Below, one piece after another: positions 1-8,114 of a DNA stretch of 27,575 nucleotides (within the stretch, counting starts at the first letter, position 1; each line of letters starts with the position of its first letter). The position numbers and the translations under genes were made by a program. The stretch spans positions 134,880 to 162,454 of the forward strand of contig CABFPE010000878.1 of NCBI GenBank assembly GCA_900660155.1. Reading direction: 5' to 3'. Source of the DNA: Hofstenia miamia (Eukaryota > Xenacoelomorpha > Acoela > Hofsteniidae). Below the pieces are notes generated by a model, which was not told the origin of the DNA, searched no databases, and saw nothing but the letters and a program-made list of their open reading frames with translations.

Positions 1-22
1 ATATATATATATATATATATAT
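1..22. repeat. (AT)n microsatellite at the end of the PLE
   Basis: A pure AT dinucleotide run opens the window and is cut by its edge, so its true length is unknown. It directly abuts the AACCGGTT palindrome of the Penelope-like element, on the element's 3' side. It may therefore be part of the element's terminus or its target site rather than independent. Confidence 0.95.
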
Positions 23-60
23 TAACCGGTTTTGATTCGAAAATCATCATCAGAATTGAC
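21..60 (-). ncRNA. Hammerhead-ribozyme-like motif of the PLE terminus (degenerate)
   Basis: Read on the minus strand, the stretch contains the hammerhead core box CTGATGA (53-47). A short hairpin follows, with arms GATT and AATC closing a TTCG loop, then AAAACCGGTTAAT. The usual hammerhead has GAAA after stem II; this copy has AAAA, so one invariant G appears mutated. AACCGGTT is a perfect palindrome, which fits the very short stem III of hammerheads known from Penelope-like elements, thought to act as dimers. Such motifs are an established feature of PLE terminal repeats. The location here, downstream of a GIY-YIG domain and next to (AT)n, is the expected one. This copy is probably inactive. 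Confidence 0.55.
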
Positions 61-126
61 AATTTGTGGGAATAATATTTACAATATACTACACTAAAAT
101 TTAATTATGCTTAAATGTTCATGCTC

Positions 127-411
127 TTAGAATATATTTAATATGCTCATTTTACTTTGTTGCTTGTTCAATAATAGATTTTTGTTATGGTTCTTAATTA
201 TTAAAGTTTCTGAAATCTTCGTATTGGGTGTTCTCATTATTATATTAAAATTGTTTTTTCTAGCATGATGTTGTTGCATATATATTTCTGACCTTTGATG
301 ACCTGATAGGTGCTCATTGATCCTAGTTATAAAATGGCGCTTCGTTTCCTTGATGTAAGAAATATTGCATTCTTCACAATTGTATTTATAAACAAGTGAG
401 AAAACTAGCAT
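127..411 (-). pseudogene. PLE GIY-YIG endonuclease domain remnant
   Basis: This is the C-terminal nuclease domain of a Penelope-like polyprotein, which in intact elements nicks target DNA for reverse transcription. It starts with VYKYNCEECN, containing the CxxC pair typical of PLE endonucleases. The diagnostic block SYIKETKRHFITRINEHL follows, matching the family pattern YIGxTxRxxxxRxxEH. The glycine of YIG is lysine here. The Arg and the Glu-His of the R-x-x-E-H motif are kept. The open stretch is 94 codons. The upstream linker joins it in the same frame across a TAA stop just before the apparent start, so the ATG is not a genuine initiation site. The remaining residues, rich in Asn and Lys, look like a decayed C-terminus. 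Confidence 0.82.
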
Positions 412-419
412 TTTTTAGA

Positions 420-778
420 AAAGATCTTTGTTCTTAAAAATGTCTGACGTTTTCTTTGATTGCAAAATTAGTGTTACCTTAGTTAATTTTAATCGTGTAT
501 TAATGATCTTTGTACATGCTTTCAAGAGATTTTGATTGTCCTCAATATATGGTAATTTCCAATATATTGGTATTTTATCTTCATCATTTGCTATGTTACA
601 TTCAATAGAGTTTGAGGTGAGAGCTTGGTCAACAATATGTTAATCAATTTATGTGGATAGCCGTTCTTTTCAAATATTTCATATAATTCAGTTATGGATT
701 CAATCATGTTAGTATAAATTGAAGAAATTTTAATAATTCGATTTAATGAGCACTTAATTGTGTTGATCTTGTACTTTG
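420..778 (-). pseudogene. PLE RT C-terminal part and linker remnant
   Basis: Translation of the minus strand from 778 gives PKYKINTIKCSLNR and then, further on, FEKNGYPHKLINILL. The NGYPxxLI block is a hallmark of the region after the RT palm in Penelope-like elements. A frameshift near position 600 moves the reading to a second frame that stays open until a TAA just upstream of the GIY-YIG domain, ending in KNKDLF, which resembles the usual S-K-D-K linker. This part bridges the split RT fragment and the nuclease domain. It shows that the PLE continues on both sides of the 779-1360 insert. It is not functional. Confidence 0.7.
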
Positions 779-1360
779 GGTCACAAAAAGATTAACACGG
801 AGCTAACACTTGACAGGCGCGTAGCTTTGCAGAGTCCCAAACCAAGAGTGGACGTTAAACAACAGGATAACGAAGGTGCTGCCATGTGTGCTTGCACATG
901 TGGGGGCGGTGATGATGATGTAAGACTGTCTGTTTTGTGGAACAGACGGCTACGTCTAAGCATTAAATTGCTGCCAGTGCCCAGAGTCATAGATTGCGTC
1001 TATGAGGGCAGTTATATAGAGAATTATCTCTATCTCTGGCCTCTAGATAGGCATAGGCCAGCATTTGCTGTGCCGTACCTATGAAGGAGCCTTGCTTCAT
1101 CATAGGTTTTAGTCAGGCAGACAGTAAATGCTCACAAGTCACCCAGTTAGTAGCCTTGGTAGCCATAAGCTGGAGACGCACAGAACTCTCATGAAGCTCA
1201 GCCTTCAGCTTCACTCTCTGCTGATCAAGCTCAACACAGATCAGCACTCTGCGTGCCAGGGGTCACCAGAGGTCAAGCATGATTAAGCACAGACTTGATC
1301 TGTTGACACGCACTCTTCAGTCTGTTGACTGGTAGAGTAACCCCGAATAAAAAAAAAGAA
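779..1360. mobile_element. GC-richer insertion splitting the PLE, family not recognised
   Basis: Base composition changes sharply here: the block is much richer in G+C than either flank, and PLE coding resumes on each side (LYILY on one, PKYKIN on the other). The plus-strand right end reads AATAAAAAAAAAG, like a poly(A) signal plus tail of a retroposed sequence. A TATATA box-like stretch lies at about 1013. I found no convincing target-site duplication, no protein similarity and no TG...CA long terminal repeat boundaries. It could be a SINE, a processed RNA copy or a solo LTR. A 102-codon plus-strand reading frame inside it (776-1084) has no recognisable domain and is probably chance, favoured by the higher G+C. 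Confidence 0.55.
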
Positions 1361-1364
1361 CAAA

Positions 1365-1680
1365 TACAGAATGTATAACGTGGTATTTGATGGTTTGCAA
1401 TACATCTTTGTTTCATAGTGGTGTTGGTTCAACTTTATTGTTACATCTAGAAAATTTAGACAGTGATTTTGTTCTTCTTCTACTGTAAATTGTATTTCAG
1501 GTAGGCATCCATTTAAAAATTGCATAAAGTATTCTACATTTTCTTTATATTCAAACATAGCAAATATGTCATCAACATATCTGTGATATACCAGTGGTTT
1601 ATTAATCTTTAGTGTTTGAAATTCTTTTTCAATTATATCCATGGCAAAGCTAGCCATGGAAGGACCTAAATTTTCTAGAT
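1365..1680 (-). pseudogene. PLE reverse transcriptase palm remnant
   Basis: The minus-strand frame begins ENLGPSMASFAMDIIEKEF, equivalent to the G-x-x-MGS motif preceding the catalytic motif in Penelope-like RTs. It then reads YHRYVDDIFAMF, with the catalytic YVDD intact, and NHCLNFLDVTI, matching the F-L-D-V strand of motif D/E. KMYCKPSNTTLYI follows; K-P-x-x-T is typical of PLEs. The open frame continues into about 35 codons of inserted non-PLE sequence before stopping. The N-terminal half of the RT is absent. The apparent start Met is internal to the RT motif and is not a real start. Intact RTs of this family copy the element RNA at the target site. Confidence 0.88.
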
Positions 1681-1689
1681 ATGGTATCC

Positions 1690-2771
1690 CAGAAAGCTTG
1701 AGTTAGTTCTCTCATGCTCATTTTCAGCTGTGTTTGATCTTTCATTTCTATTCTTGAAGTGATGCACTCAAAATCAACTGCTAATTGATTGTATGGTCTC
1801 AGGAGTTCCTCTAGCTTGGTTTTTGTAAATGTCTCTGTAAATATTGGTTTCATTGTGGCAACCATTTGTTCTTCCCTTACTTTTTGATAATTTCTGGACC
1901 AAATTTCTTGAGTTTCTTTTGTTATTTTTATTTCCACTAAAAATCATTTATCATTGGTATCTATCCATTCCATTGTATTAGCCAGGCTTGCTCCTCCCCA
2001 TTTTTCTATGTTGATTCTATTAATCTTTTCCTGTGTTTTCAGGGATACTAGTAGTTGTGTTAATGTCAGCAGGTCCTCCTCTTCTTGCATTTCTCTTTGA
2101 GTTTCCATGACCATTTATGCCACCCTTTTTCATCATCTTGGCACTTTTGATCATTTTTGTGAATGTGAATCATGGACTTTCTTTCTTGTCTCCTTTTATT
2201 TTTTCTTCAATTAATTGTTCCACATTCTTGTCTGTAATTAGTTTCCTTATCTCCTCTGTGTGGACTACCTTCCCTTTTATTATCTTTTTATTTGTTAGCC
2301 ACTGTTGTTTTTCCAATTGACATAGTTGCATTTCAGGAGTTGCACGCCACATGTATTTTTTCATGGGTTCTTTGAAAATTGCAAGTTTGTTTGGGCAGAT
2401 TCCCATTTTATTTGTGATCTCTACTACTGACATCTTTCCCATTGGGGTTTTATTTACTATAATTCTGCTGATAGCCTTTTCTATTACATGCATTGGTTTT
2501 TGAGTTCCATCTGGTGATTCCATTTTATCTACATGCCCTTTTAGCAGCCAGTTTTTGGTGTTTTTCTTATGTGAGCTTTTGTTTCCAGCAATACTTTTTG
2601 AAATGCATGATCTCTAATCTTTGTGGTTCCCATGAAATAAGGGTTTAGCATTTTTGACATCCCCTTTTCTCTCTCTTTTGAGCATATTTTTCTTTCCAAG
2701 GTGGTTTTTGAGGAGGTATGTAGCTGAGTAATCTGTAATGGTATCTTACTGGTGCTTGGCTGAAAGTCCAT
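1690..2771 (-). pseudogene. Third reading frame downstream of gypsy integrase, unidentified
   Basis: Two long open stretches (2523-2170 and 1937-1690) and a shorter one (2771-2541) lie in series after integrase and look like one decayed protein of more than 300 residues. The first joins the second through a frameshift near 2530. The last extends upstream through a TGA at about 1946. The product is rich in Lys, Glu and Gln, predicted helical, with no transmembrane segment or signal peptide. That argues against an envelope glycoprotein, although the position is that of env. Recognisable pieces such as KNWLLKGHVDKMESPDG are not similar to any domain I know. It could be an accessory or Gag-like protein, or part of a different element in the same orientation. 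Confidence 0.4.
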
Positions 2772-2807
2772 AGGCTCTGAACTAGTGCTGATGGCTTCTA
2801 CTGATTC

Positions 2808-3080
2808 ACCCTTGAATCAGTTCACAGTTGGCTCTGTCAACATTTGACCAGCTGTGGGCTCTGTAGTACCATCAGCGTTGAATCACTTTTATATCACTAT
2901 GGTTCTTCCCCCAATTACACCTTCCTCTAGAACTCCATCTGTCACACTGCCCTTGAATCAGCATTGTGGAAGGAAAATTGTGCTGCTGTTCACTAGTTCT
3001 CAGCATGCCTTGGAATCAGTGTCGCAGATCCCTAGTGGGAGAGGCTTCATTTTCACTCATTGCCCTGCCCTTGAATCAGT
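2808..3080. repeat. Dispersed CCTTGAATCAG-type short repeats
   Basis: The 12-mer CCCTTGAATCAG or a one- to two-base variant occurs at about 2810, 2874, 2951, 3007 and 3068, spaced roughly 55-75 bases apart. On the minus strand, the coding direction of the element, these read as recurring F-K-G or T-D-S-K peptides in the region between integrase and the third reading frame. They suggest a degenerate internal protein repeat. Spacing is irregular, so this is not a simple minisatellite. Confidence 0.5.
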
Positions 3081-3316
3081 GTTGGAGACTACTAGGATGC
3101 TTTCTCACTCTTCTTTGTCTGCTAGTCAGTTGCTTGTTCTCATCCTTTCCACCCTCAAATTGACGTCCAATTTGAGAACTTCTCCTCACTCTTCTTCTTC
3201 TGTTCAATGTTGTGAGTTCCTCTGTCTTCTGGTTTCAGCACACTCTCTTCCTCATTGGTTGATGCATTGTTTCCTTCTAATTGCCCAAATTCAGTTAGTA
3301 AGATTAAATCCCATAT

Positions 3317-4690
3317 TTAAGGGTCATTGATATATCTATCTCTTGATGACCTTTGAGGCAATATTCTCATGCCTAAATTTTCATTTCTGATATCCACTAT
3401 GAATTCTTCATCAAAATTTTCCTCATGGAGGCTATCAAAATGATTCATATCATATACTATTTCATTACTGTTAATGCAGCTTATTTTGAACTCAGTGTTC
3501 TCATCTATTTTGGTTTCTTGGATATCTGCCATTGCTCTCATCAAATTTTGAAAATATAATAGTCTGTCATTTTCTAACATATACTCTTTATTTGGTAGTG
3601 TTTGTGTTGTTGTGTAAGGGCTGGACCAAACAGTTTTTAATTTCCAGATTTGATTTGTGTCAGTGAGTTTTACTTGTGTGAATGCATATCCTTTATCCCC
3701 TACTTTGTGTGTGTGACCATCAAATTTTCTATTATAGTTGCATTGTTGTCTCAAAGCTGACTTCTTAATGTTGTAACACATTGTTTCATCTATTTCTGTA
3801 ATTTGACATTTAAGCTGATTCATCTATTCATTTCCCATCCTGTCACTGTAGTTGAAGTATTGCATAGATAGGGGTGTGGTGGCTTCCCTGCCAAACATTG
3901 CTTTGAAGGAGGTCATCCATGTCATTGAGTGTATAGAAGTGTTATAGGAGTACTCCACCATTTCAATCACCTTTTGTTCCTACCTATTCTTGATGTCATT
4001 ACTCTTATCCATTTGATTAGTGTTTGATTTAATCTTTCTACAGCTCTGTTCACCTGTGAATGATATGCTGCGGTTCCCTCACTGACTATCTCTAGCAGTT
4101 TTGACATTTCTTGAAACAGTCCACTCTCAAATTGTGGTCCTCTATCAGTTATTATTGTTTCCTTTGGACCAAATTTCAGGATCCACTCTTTCATCTCTAT
4201 CTCTAATGTTGTTTCCACTGTTGCGTTTTTCTTAGGGATCATTCTCACATATTTTGTGAAGTTGTCCACCATTACCAAGAGGTGCTGATACCCCTACTCA
4301 TCTTTTGATAGCATCTCCAGATTAATGTCTACTAACTTATTGGGTTGTTTTGCAATGATTTTTTCAAATGTTGCTCTCTGTGCTGGGAAGTGTTGTTTGT
4401 TGATTAATAAGCACATCATGCACTTGTTTATTACTTCTTACATTACTTTTTCACCACTGTAGTGATTAATCTAGAATTAAAGGGTTTTTCTATTTGCATT
4501 ACGCCTAAGTGGCCCCTTTCAATTACTTTCTATATGAGATATCTCTTATAATATTTGAGGATTTGAATTCTATTGCTCTGTGCCTCAGCATATAAGAGTC
4601 CATGTTGTACAGGTACCCAAAAGTTGAATATGCAGGCTATGATATTTTGGGCTTCATTTTTATTTTGAAGTAAATTATCAAAAACTACTG
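3317..4690 (-). pseudogene. Gypsy-type integrase (zinc finger, DDE core, C-terminal domain)
   Basis: Integrase inserts the retrotransposon cDNA into the host genome. The upstream region reads GLLYAEAQSNRIQILK and leads to a zinc-finger-like stretch with HYSG and CMMC (about 4470-4375). The catalytic core has VMVDNFTKYVRMIP (first Asp), IITDRGPQFES (second Asp) and YHSQVNRAVERLNQTL (Glu), so the D-D-E triad is still readable. After a frameshift near 3970 it continues with EYSYNTSIHSMT and FKAMFGREATTPL, typical of gypsy integrases. The C-terminal domain follows, with WKLKTVWSSPYTT, and the end RILPQRSSRDRY. In-frame stops sit at about 4435, 4300 and 3825. The mariner insertion lies immediately upstream of this coding remnant. 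Confidence 0.92.
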
Positions 4691-4700
4691 TAAAAATATA

Positions 4701-4729
4701 CAGGGTGATTGAAAAGTAACTCCCTATTT
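4701..4729 (+). repeat. Mariner terminal inverted repeat, left
   Basis: This 29-base stretch is the exact reverse complement of 5594-5622. A TA dinucleotide at 4699-4700 precedes it. The next base (4730) breaks the symmetry, which sets the repeat length. Confidence 0.97.
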
Positions 4730-4770
4730 TAAAAAAACTATAATTTATTTTTAAAATATAATTTCTATAA

Positions 4771-5413
4771 TTAATAAATATGAGAAGGAAGTATAATGCA
4801 TGGGCTTTTATGGGCGCCTTTATTTGCCACCAGTTTCTCAAGTTGACCAGGAATCACATCAACTTATTTCACAAGAAACTCTTGAGGGATGGAAATCATA
4901 ACTTCTTGTATTTGCCTTCAAGTTCTTCCAAATTTCTTGGTTTGGTTGAGTATTTTTAGAGAGGTTGGGCCAATCTCTAAACCAAGCCAACATTATTTCA
5001 CCAAAATCCATACAAATGTCAAAGTCTTCAGCAGAGAGTGTTTGACAGTAATGTGGCTTCCAGTCATGCCATTTAAGCTCGTTTTTTAGCACATTATGTA
5101 CACAATGAAAGGAGAGCCCACTTTCTCTTGTTGTTTGATGAATTGACTTATGTGGTCAACAGGTAAACATTTCTTGAACAACTTGCACTACCTCAGGATC
5201 TCTGGATTTGGAAAGACGAGCACTTCTTTTAATATCAGCCACAGATCCTGTGGTCATAAGTTTTTTATGACAATTTTTGATCGTCTTTGTGTCAATTTGG
5301 GCATGTTTTACCTTAATAGTTCTCCACTATCTTTGCATTTGAACAATGCATTCCCATACTTCATAACATGTGGCTATCTGTGCATATTCCTGTAGAGTAA
5401 AACGTCCAGCCAT
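4771..5413 (-). pseudogene. Mariner-type transposase, catalytic core deleted
   Basis: The start ATG at 5413 opens MAGRFTLQEYAQIATCYE, the N-terminus of a mariner-like transposase group common in arthropod genomes. The frame continues through TAG and TGA stops with a helix-turn-helix-like region ending ESGLSFHCVHNVLK. It goes on to WKPHYCQTLSAEDFD and FGEIMLAWFRDWPNL, the stretch that normally precedes the first catalytic Asp (SDEA). The sequence jumps directly from LSKN to an IWKNLK-like C-terminal helix, so the D-D-D/E core is missing. A frameshift follows before the tail VDVIPGQLEKLVANKGAH, ending with TAA at 4771. Transposase of this family cuts and pastes the element at TA sites. This copy cannot. 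Confidence 0.9.
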
Positions 5414-5593
5414 TTTTGTAGGGTTTGAAATAAAATATATTTTGAAATATATTTGGAAAGATTGAAATTGAACAATATTTAAACAAATCTGAAAGGAAAA
5501 CAAGAACATAAATGAAATTGCCATACTTTAAGTAATATATGCACAAAAATTGAGAAGCATGAAATAGCATTTGAATAAATTGTATTTATTTTC

Positions 5594-5622
5594 AAATAGG
5601 GAGTTACTTTTCAATCACCCTG
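5594..5622 (-). repeat. Mariner terminal inverted repeat, right
   Basis: It is the perfect inverted partner of 4701-4729, ending in CACCCTG and followed by TA at 5623-5624. The matching pair defines the element's outer boundaries exactly. Confidence 0.97.
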
Positions 5623-5734
5623 TATAATATTTCTTAATCTCTATATTATGAATTTCATAAGATTACTTTGCATGGAAAATTTAGGTCACCCACATTTAGA
5701 AAAGAAATTAAAAAATGTTTTTTCAAACTACTAA

Positions 5735-6117
5735 TGTGAGCAATTGTGAAATTTATGTCACATTCAATACTTTGTGAGACTTTTTTCATAATATAACTAA
5801 GAAAGCAACTAACATTGCTATTTTAGCTATGAAGCTAAAGACATATAATTGATTGCAATGCATGCTGCAATAAAAAATTGAAATGAAAATACAGATAGTT
5901 TTTTAAATTCAATATTCTTATTCAATGAATAAAGTGAGCAGTTGTGAAATTGATGACACATTCAATACTTTGTGAGACTTTTTTCATAATATAACTAAGA
6001 AAGCAACTAACATTGCTATTTTAGCTGTGAAGCTAAAGACATATATAATTGATTGCAATGCATGCTGCAATACAAAATTGTAATGAAAATACAGATAGTG
6101 TTTAAATTCAATATTCA
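5735..6117. repeat. 198-bp tandem duplication (two copies)
   Basis: Two copies lie head to tail: about 5735-5918 and 5933-6117. The shared text runs from GTGAGCA through ACATTCAATACTTTGTGAGA and TGCAATGCATGCTGCAAT to AAATTCAATATTC. Corresponding positions are 198 bases apart, with only a few substitutions and a 1-2 base indel. The unit contains the near-palindrome ATTGCAATGCATGCTGCAAT. It occupies the place where gypsy RT and RNase H should be and codes for nothing recognisable. Confidence 0.92.
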
Positions 6118-6359
6118 ATAACACAGTCCAAAAATTAGCATTTTTATGTAAAGTACCCTTCCTGTGTTTAATTTTTGAATGTCAATTTGCTTAAATAATG
6201 TATACATCTCAACACTATTAATGATTTGTCTCTCTAAAATTTTTTTTAGCCATGCAAATCCACTGTTATCCTTTCTGACTTTAAAATTTCTTTTGTTTAT
6301 ATTATTTTTTCCTGTACTCATAAAGTTTTTGTTGTGTATTTGATTATAAATCATGTTTG

Positions 6360-6650
6360 ATTAGGAAATCATTGTCCAAGATAATTTTCTATTGTACCAA
6401 ATTTCTTTCTGTGTCTATCACTGTGAAGCTTTACTTGAACATTGTATTAGCTATCCTTATTTTTACATTTTCAAGTTTACCTTTTGTATCAATATAGTAA
6501 CCAGAAGCATTTCTTCTTTCAAATCCTATTTTTGTTACACACTCATCTGTCATTATTGAAATCACTGCTCTCATGTTTATGGTTGCTTTTATAATATCTC
6601 CTTTTATTGCAACTGTAATTGTATTACACTTTATTAGATTAGTCATTATT
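6360..6650 (-). pseudogene. Gypsy-type retropepsin, active-site motif lost
   Basis: This region corresponds to the aspartic protease that releases Gag and Pol products. It reads VAIKGDIIKATINMRAVISI and then MTDECVTKIGF, aligning with the retropepsin pattern A-x-I-D-T-G-A-x-x-S-x-I followed by V-x-x-L-G. The catalytic D-T-G-A is replaced by N-M-R-A, so the catalytic Asp is gone. After two stops the frame continues to IILDNDFLIKH, matching the conserved I-L-G-x-D-F-L near the end of the domain, with Gly changed to Asp. Gag-like sequence precedes it in the same frame. The family assignment rests on this pattern and the position between Gag and integrase. Confidence 0.72.
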
Positions 6651-8114
6651 AGAGGGGGTGCTCATTTTTCTTGAGGTGGCACAAAGTCTTTGTCTTTGTA
6701 ATAGGCATCACCATTCTCTATTAAATTTATGCCCTTTGTTGCTGTGCACATGGCATTTTAAATCTCTTGTTTCAGCTTTTTCATAGTCCCATCTTTTAGT
6801 TATATTTTGACAAACTCATCTTTTACACTATGTTTGAGTTTGTCATTCCTGTTTTCAAATTTTCTGATAAACATTGATTGCTGGCTTACAATTATCTTAG
6901 CAGCAATCATTTTTTGTTTATCCTAGAATTGTTTTCTAGAATAATTTGAATTGCCATTCCTTTCCTTATCATTCTCTCTAATGAGATTTCAGAGTCACGT
7001 TATATTTCAAACCTCTACCTGATTTGCTCTGGTAGCCCCTTACAAATATATGAAAATAAGTCATATTTTGAGTATCTCTCTTCTTGACAACTTAACATCA
7101 ACATTCTTGCTACCTGTGACATAATTTGTTTAATCATTGCATCTGTTCATCTTTAGGTTGTTTAATGTAATTAAATATTGATTCTTGAAACTCTTATCAC
7201 TTTCATATGCCTGATTTCCTTTGATTAATTTTTCATAGTTTGTTTTTTCTCTGCATTTATAACTAAATAACATTAGTTTGCTGCTCTACTTATATACAGT
7301 TGGAATCTTTCTGCTGCTGCTTTTTGTGTCACTTTTCTTTCTTTCATTGTCATTTTAAAAATATGTATCTACTCTCAAAAGTCTAGTGAGTAGTTGTCAA
7401 TTCTCCCTGTAAATTTTGGAAGTTTTGTGCACAAGGGGGTACATTTTGTTTTTTCAATTGGCATTATTGAATTTTCAAATAAAGGTTTCTCACCTGTTAT
7501 CCATTTTGTTTGCAATTTTGGGTCACTTTTTGTGTTATTGTGTTCACAAAGTTTTTAATGAATTCTTTTTTGTGCTCATTTGCATTTCATTTTTCTTTTT
7601 TAAGTTCATCATTAGGGTTAACTTGATTTAAGGTTTCTTGCTTTCATTGTATAATTACCTCTATAGCCTCTCATTCCTGACAATTGAATAATTGTTTGGC
7701 TTTAATAACTGCAGTTCATCCTTAAGGATATTGATTTCTAACTGTTTCATTTCATTTTCCTTTTTCAAATGTTTATTTTCTACATGCAATTCAGCCACTT
7801 TGAACTCTCTCTCATATCTCTTTATTGGCTTCATTCAATATTTTGATTTGTCCCAATTTGAATAAATTATTTTGCTCACTTAATATCATTTTGTGTCATT
7901 TCAGATTTCTTCTAAAGTTCATTCTTTTTCAATATTCATCATTTCTATTCCATTTTCTCAGTCAGTTTTTATATTTGTAGTTTTAATTCAATCTTGTTTT
8001 TGCTGTTTGTGTAACCATTTCAGCTAATTCAGCTATCATATACTGATTGTCAATGGGTACAGAAAGCAATACCATTTCAGTTGGGGATGTCTCACTTTCT
8101 GGTGTCTATTCCAT
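6650..8114 (-). pseudogene. Gypsy-type Gag remnant
   Basis: A probable start ATG at 8114 opens an acidic, Ser/Thr-rich N-terminus; its third codon is now a stop. Farther on, in shifting frames, come KLPKFTGRIDNYSLDFWE (about 7430-7380), resembling the P-x-F-x-G...F motif at the start of many retrotransposon capsid domains. YSKYDLFSYICKGLPEQIR (about 7080-7020) resembles the capsid L-P-x-x-x-R segment. KMIAAKIIVSQQSMFIRKF and DAYYKDKDFVPPQE lead into the protease. No CCHC zinc knuckle was seen. Gag packages the element RNA in intact copies. At least six stops and several frameshifts were counted. The location upstream of the protease supports the call more than the sequence alone does. Confidence 0.6.

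Larger units (their letters stand above)
21..1680 (-). mobile_element. Penelope-like retroelement, 5'-truncated and interrupted
   Basis: Three collinear minus-strand coding remnants follow the PLE order: the RT palm (1680-1365), the RT-to-endonuclease linker (778-420) and the GIY-YIG endonuclease (411-127). A hammerhead-like terminus and (AT)n follow. The copy begins inside the RT, just before the G-x-S-M-A-S motif, so all upstream RT is absent; 5' truncation is usual for PLEs. A GC-richer block at about 779-1360 splits the RT. Stops and frameshifts show that it is dead. It lies in the same orientation as the gypsy-type remnant that abuts it at about 1675-1690, and probably inserted into that element. 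Confidence 0.85.
4701..5622 (-). mobile_element. Mariner-type DNA transposon, internally deleted, intact TIRs
   Basis: The 922-bp element is bounded by 29-bp terminal inverted repeats that match perfectly (4701-4729 and 5594-5622, starting CAGGGTGATTGAAAAGTAAC) and is flanked by TA on both sides, the target duplication of Tc1/mariner elements. The transposase remnant runs on the minus strand and lacks its catalytic centre, so the copy is non-autonomous. Because the termini are perfect while the gene is broken, it could have been moved by a transposase supplied in trans. It is nested in the gypsy-type element next to the missing RT region. Confidence 0.95.
1680..8114 (-). mobile_element. Ty3/gypsy-type LTR retrotransposon remnant with nested insertions
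   Basis: Minus-strand coding remnants follow the gypsy order: Gag (8114-6650), retropepsin (6650-6360), then integrase zinc finger, core and C-terminal domain (4690-3317), then a third frame (about 3300-1690). RT and RNase H, which should lie between protease and integrase, are not detectable. That interval holds a 198-bp tandem duplication and a mariner element. No LTRs, primer binding site or polypurine tract were recognised. The 3' side is cut by the Penelope-like element at about 1675-1690 and may resume outside the window. Multiple stops and frameshifts in every domain show an old copy. Confidence 0.85.

Noticed and set aside
776..1084. 102-codon plus-strand frame and an antisense 69-codon frame in the GC-rich insert
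   Set aside because: No recognisable domain. Both strands are open at once, as expected by chance in GC-richer DNA, and the start lies at the PLE boundary.
2854..3330. 158-codon plus-strand open frame
   Set aside because: It is antisense to the gypsy-type region between integrase and the third frame. Its Ser/Leu/His-rich product has no motif, and its length reflects the less AT-rich coding DNA of the other strand.
4889..5395. Plus-strand open frames inside the mariner element (4889-5089, 5150-5395)
   Set aside because: They are antisense shadows of the transposase remnant, which is recognisable on the minus strand.
5361..5570. 69-codon minus-strand frame overlapping the transposase start
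   Set aside because: It is in another frame from the MAGRFTLQEY start and has only AT-driven hydrophobic composition.
7416..7631. 71-codon plus-strand hydrophobic frame that looks like a membrane protein
   Set aside because: It is antisense to the Gag remnant. T-rich DNA gives Phe/Leu/Ile runs that mimic membrane segments.
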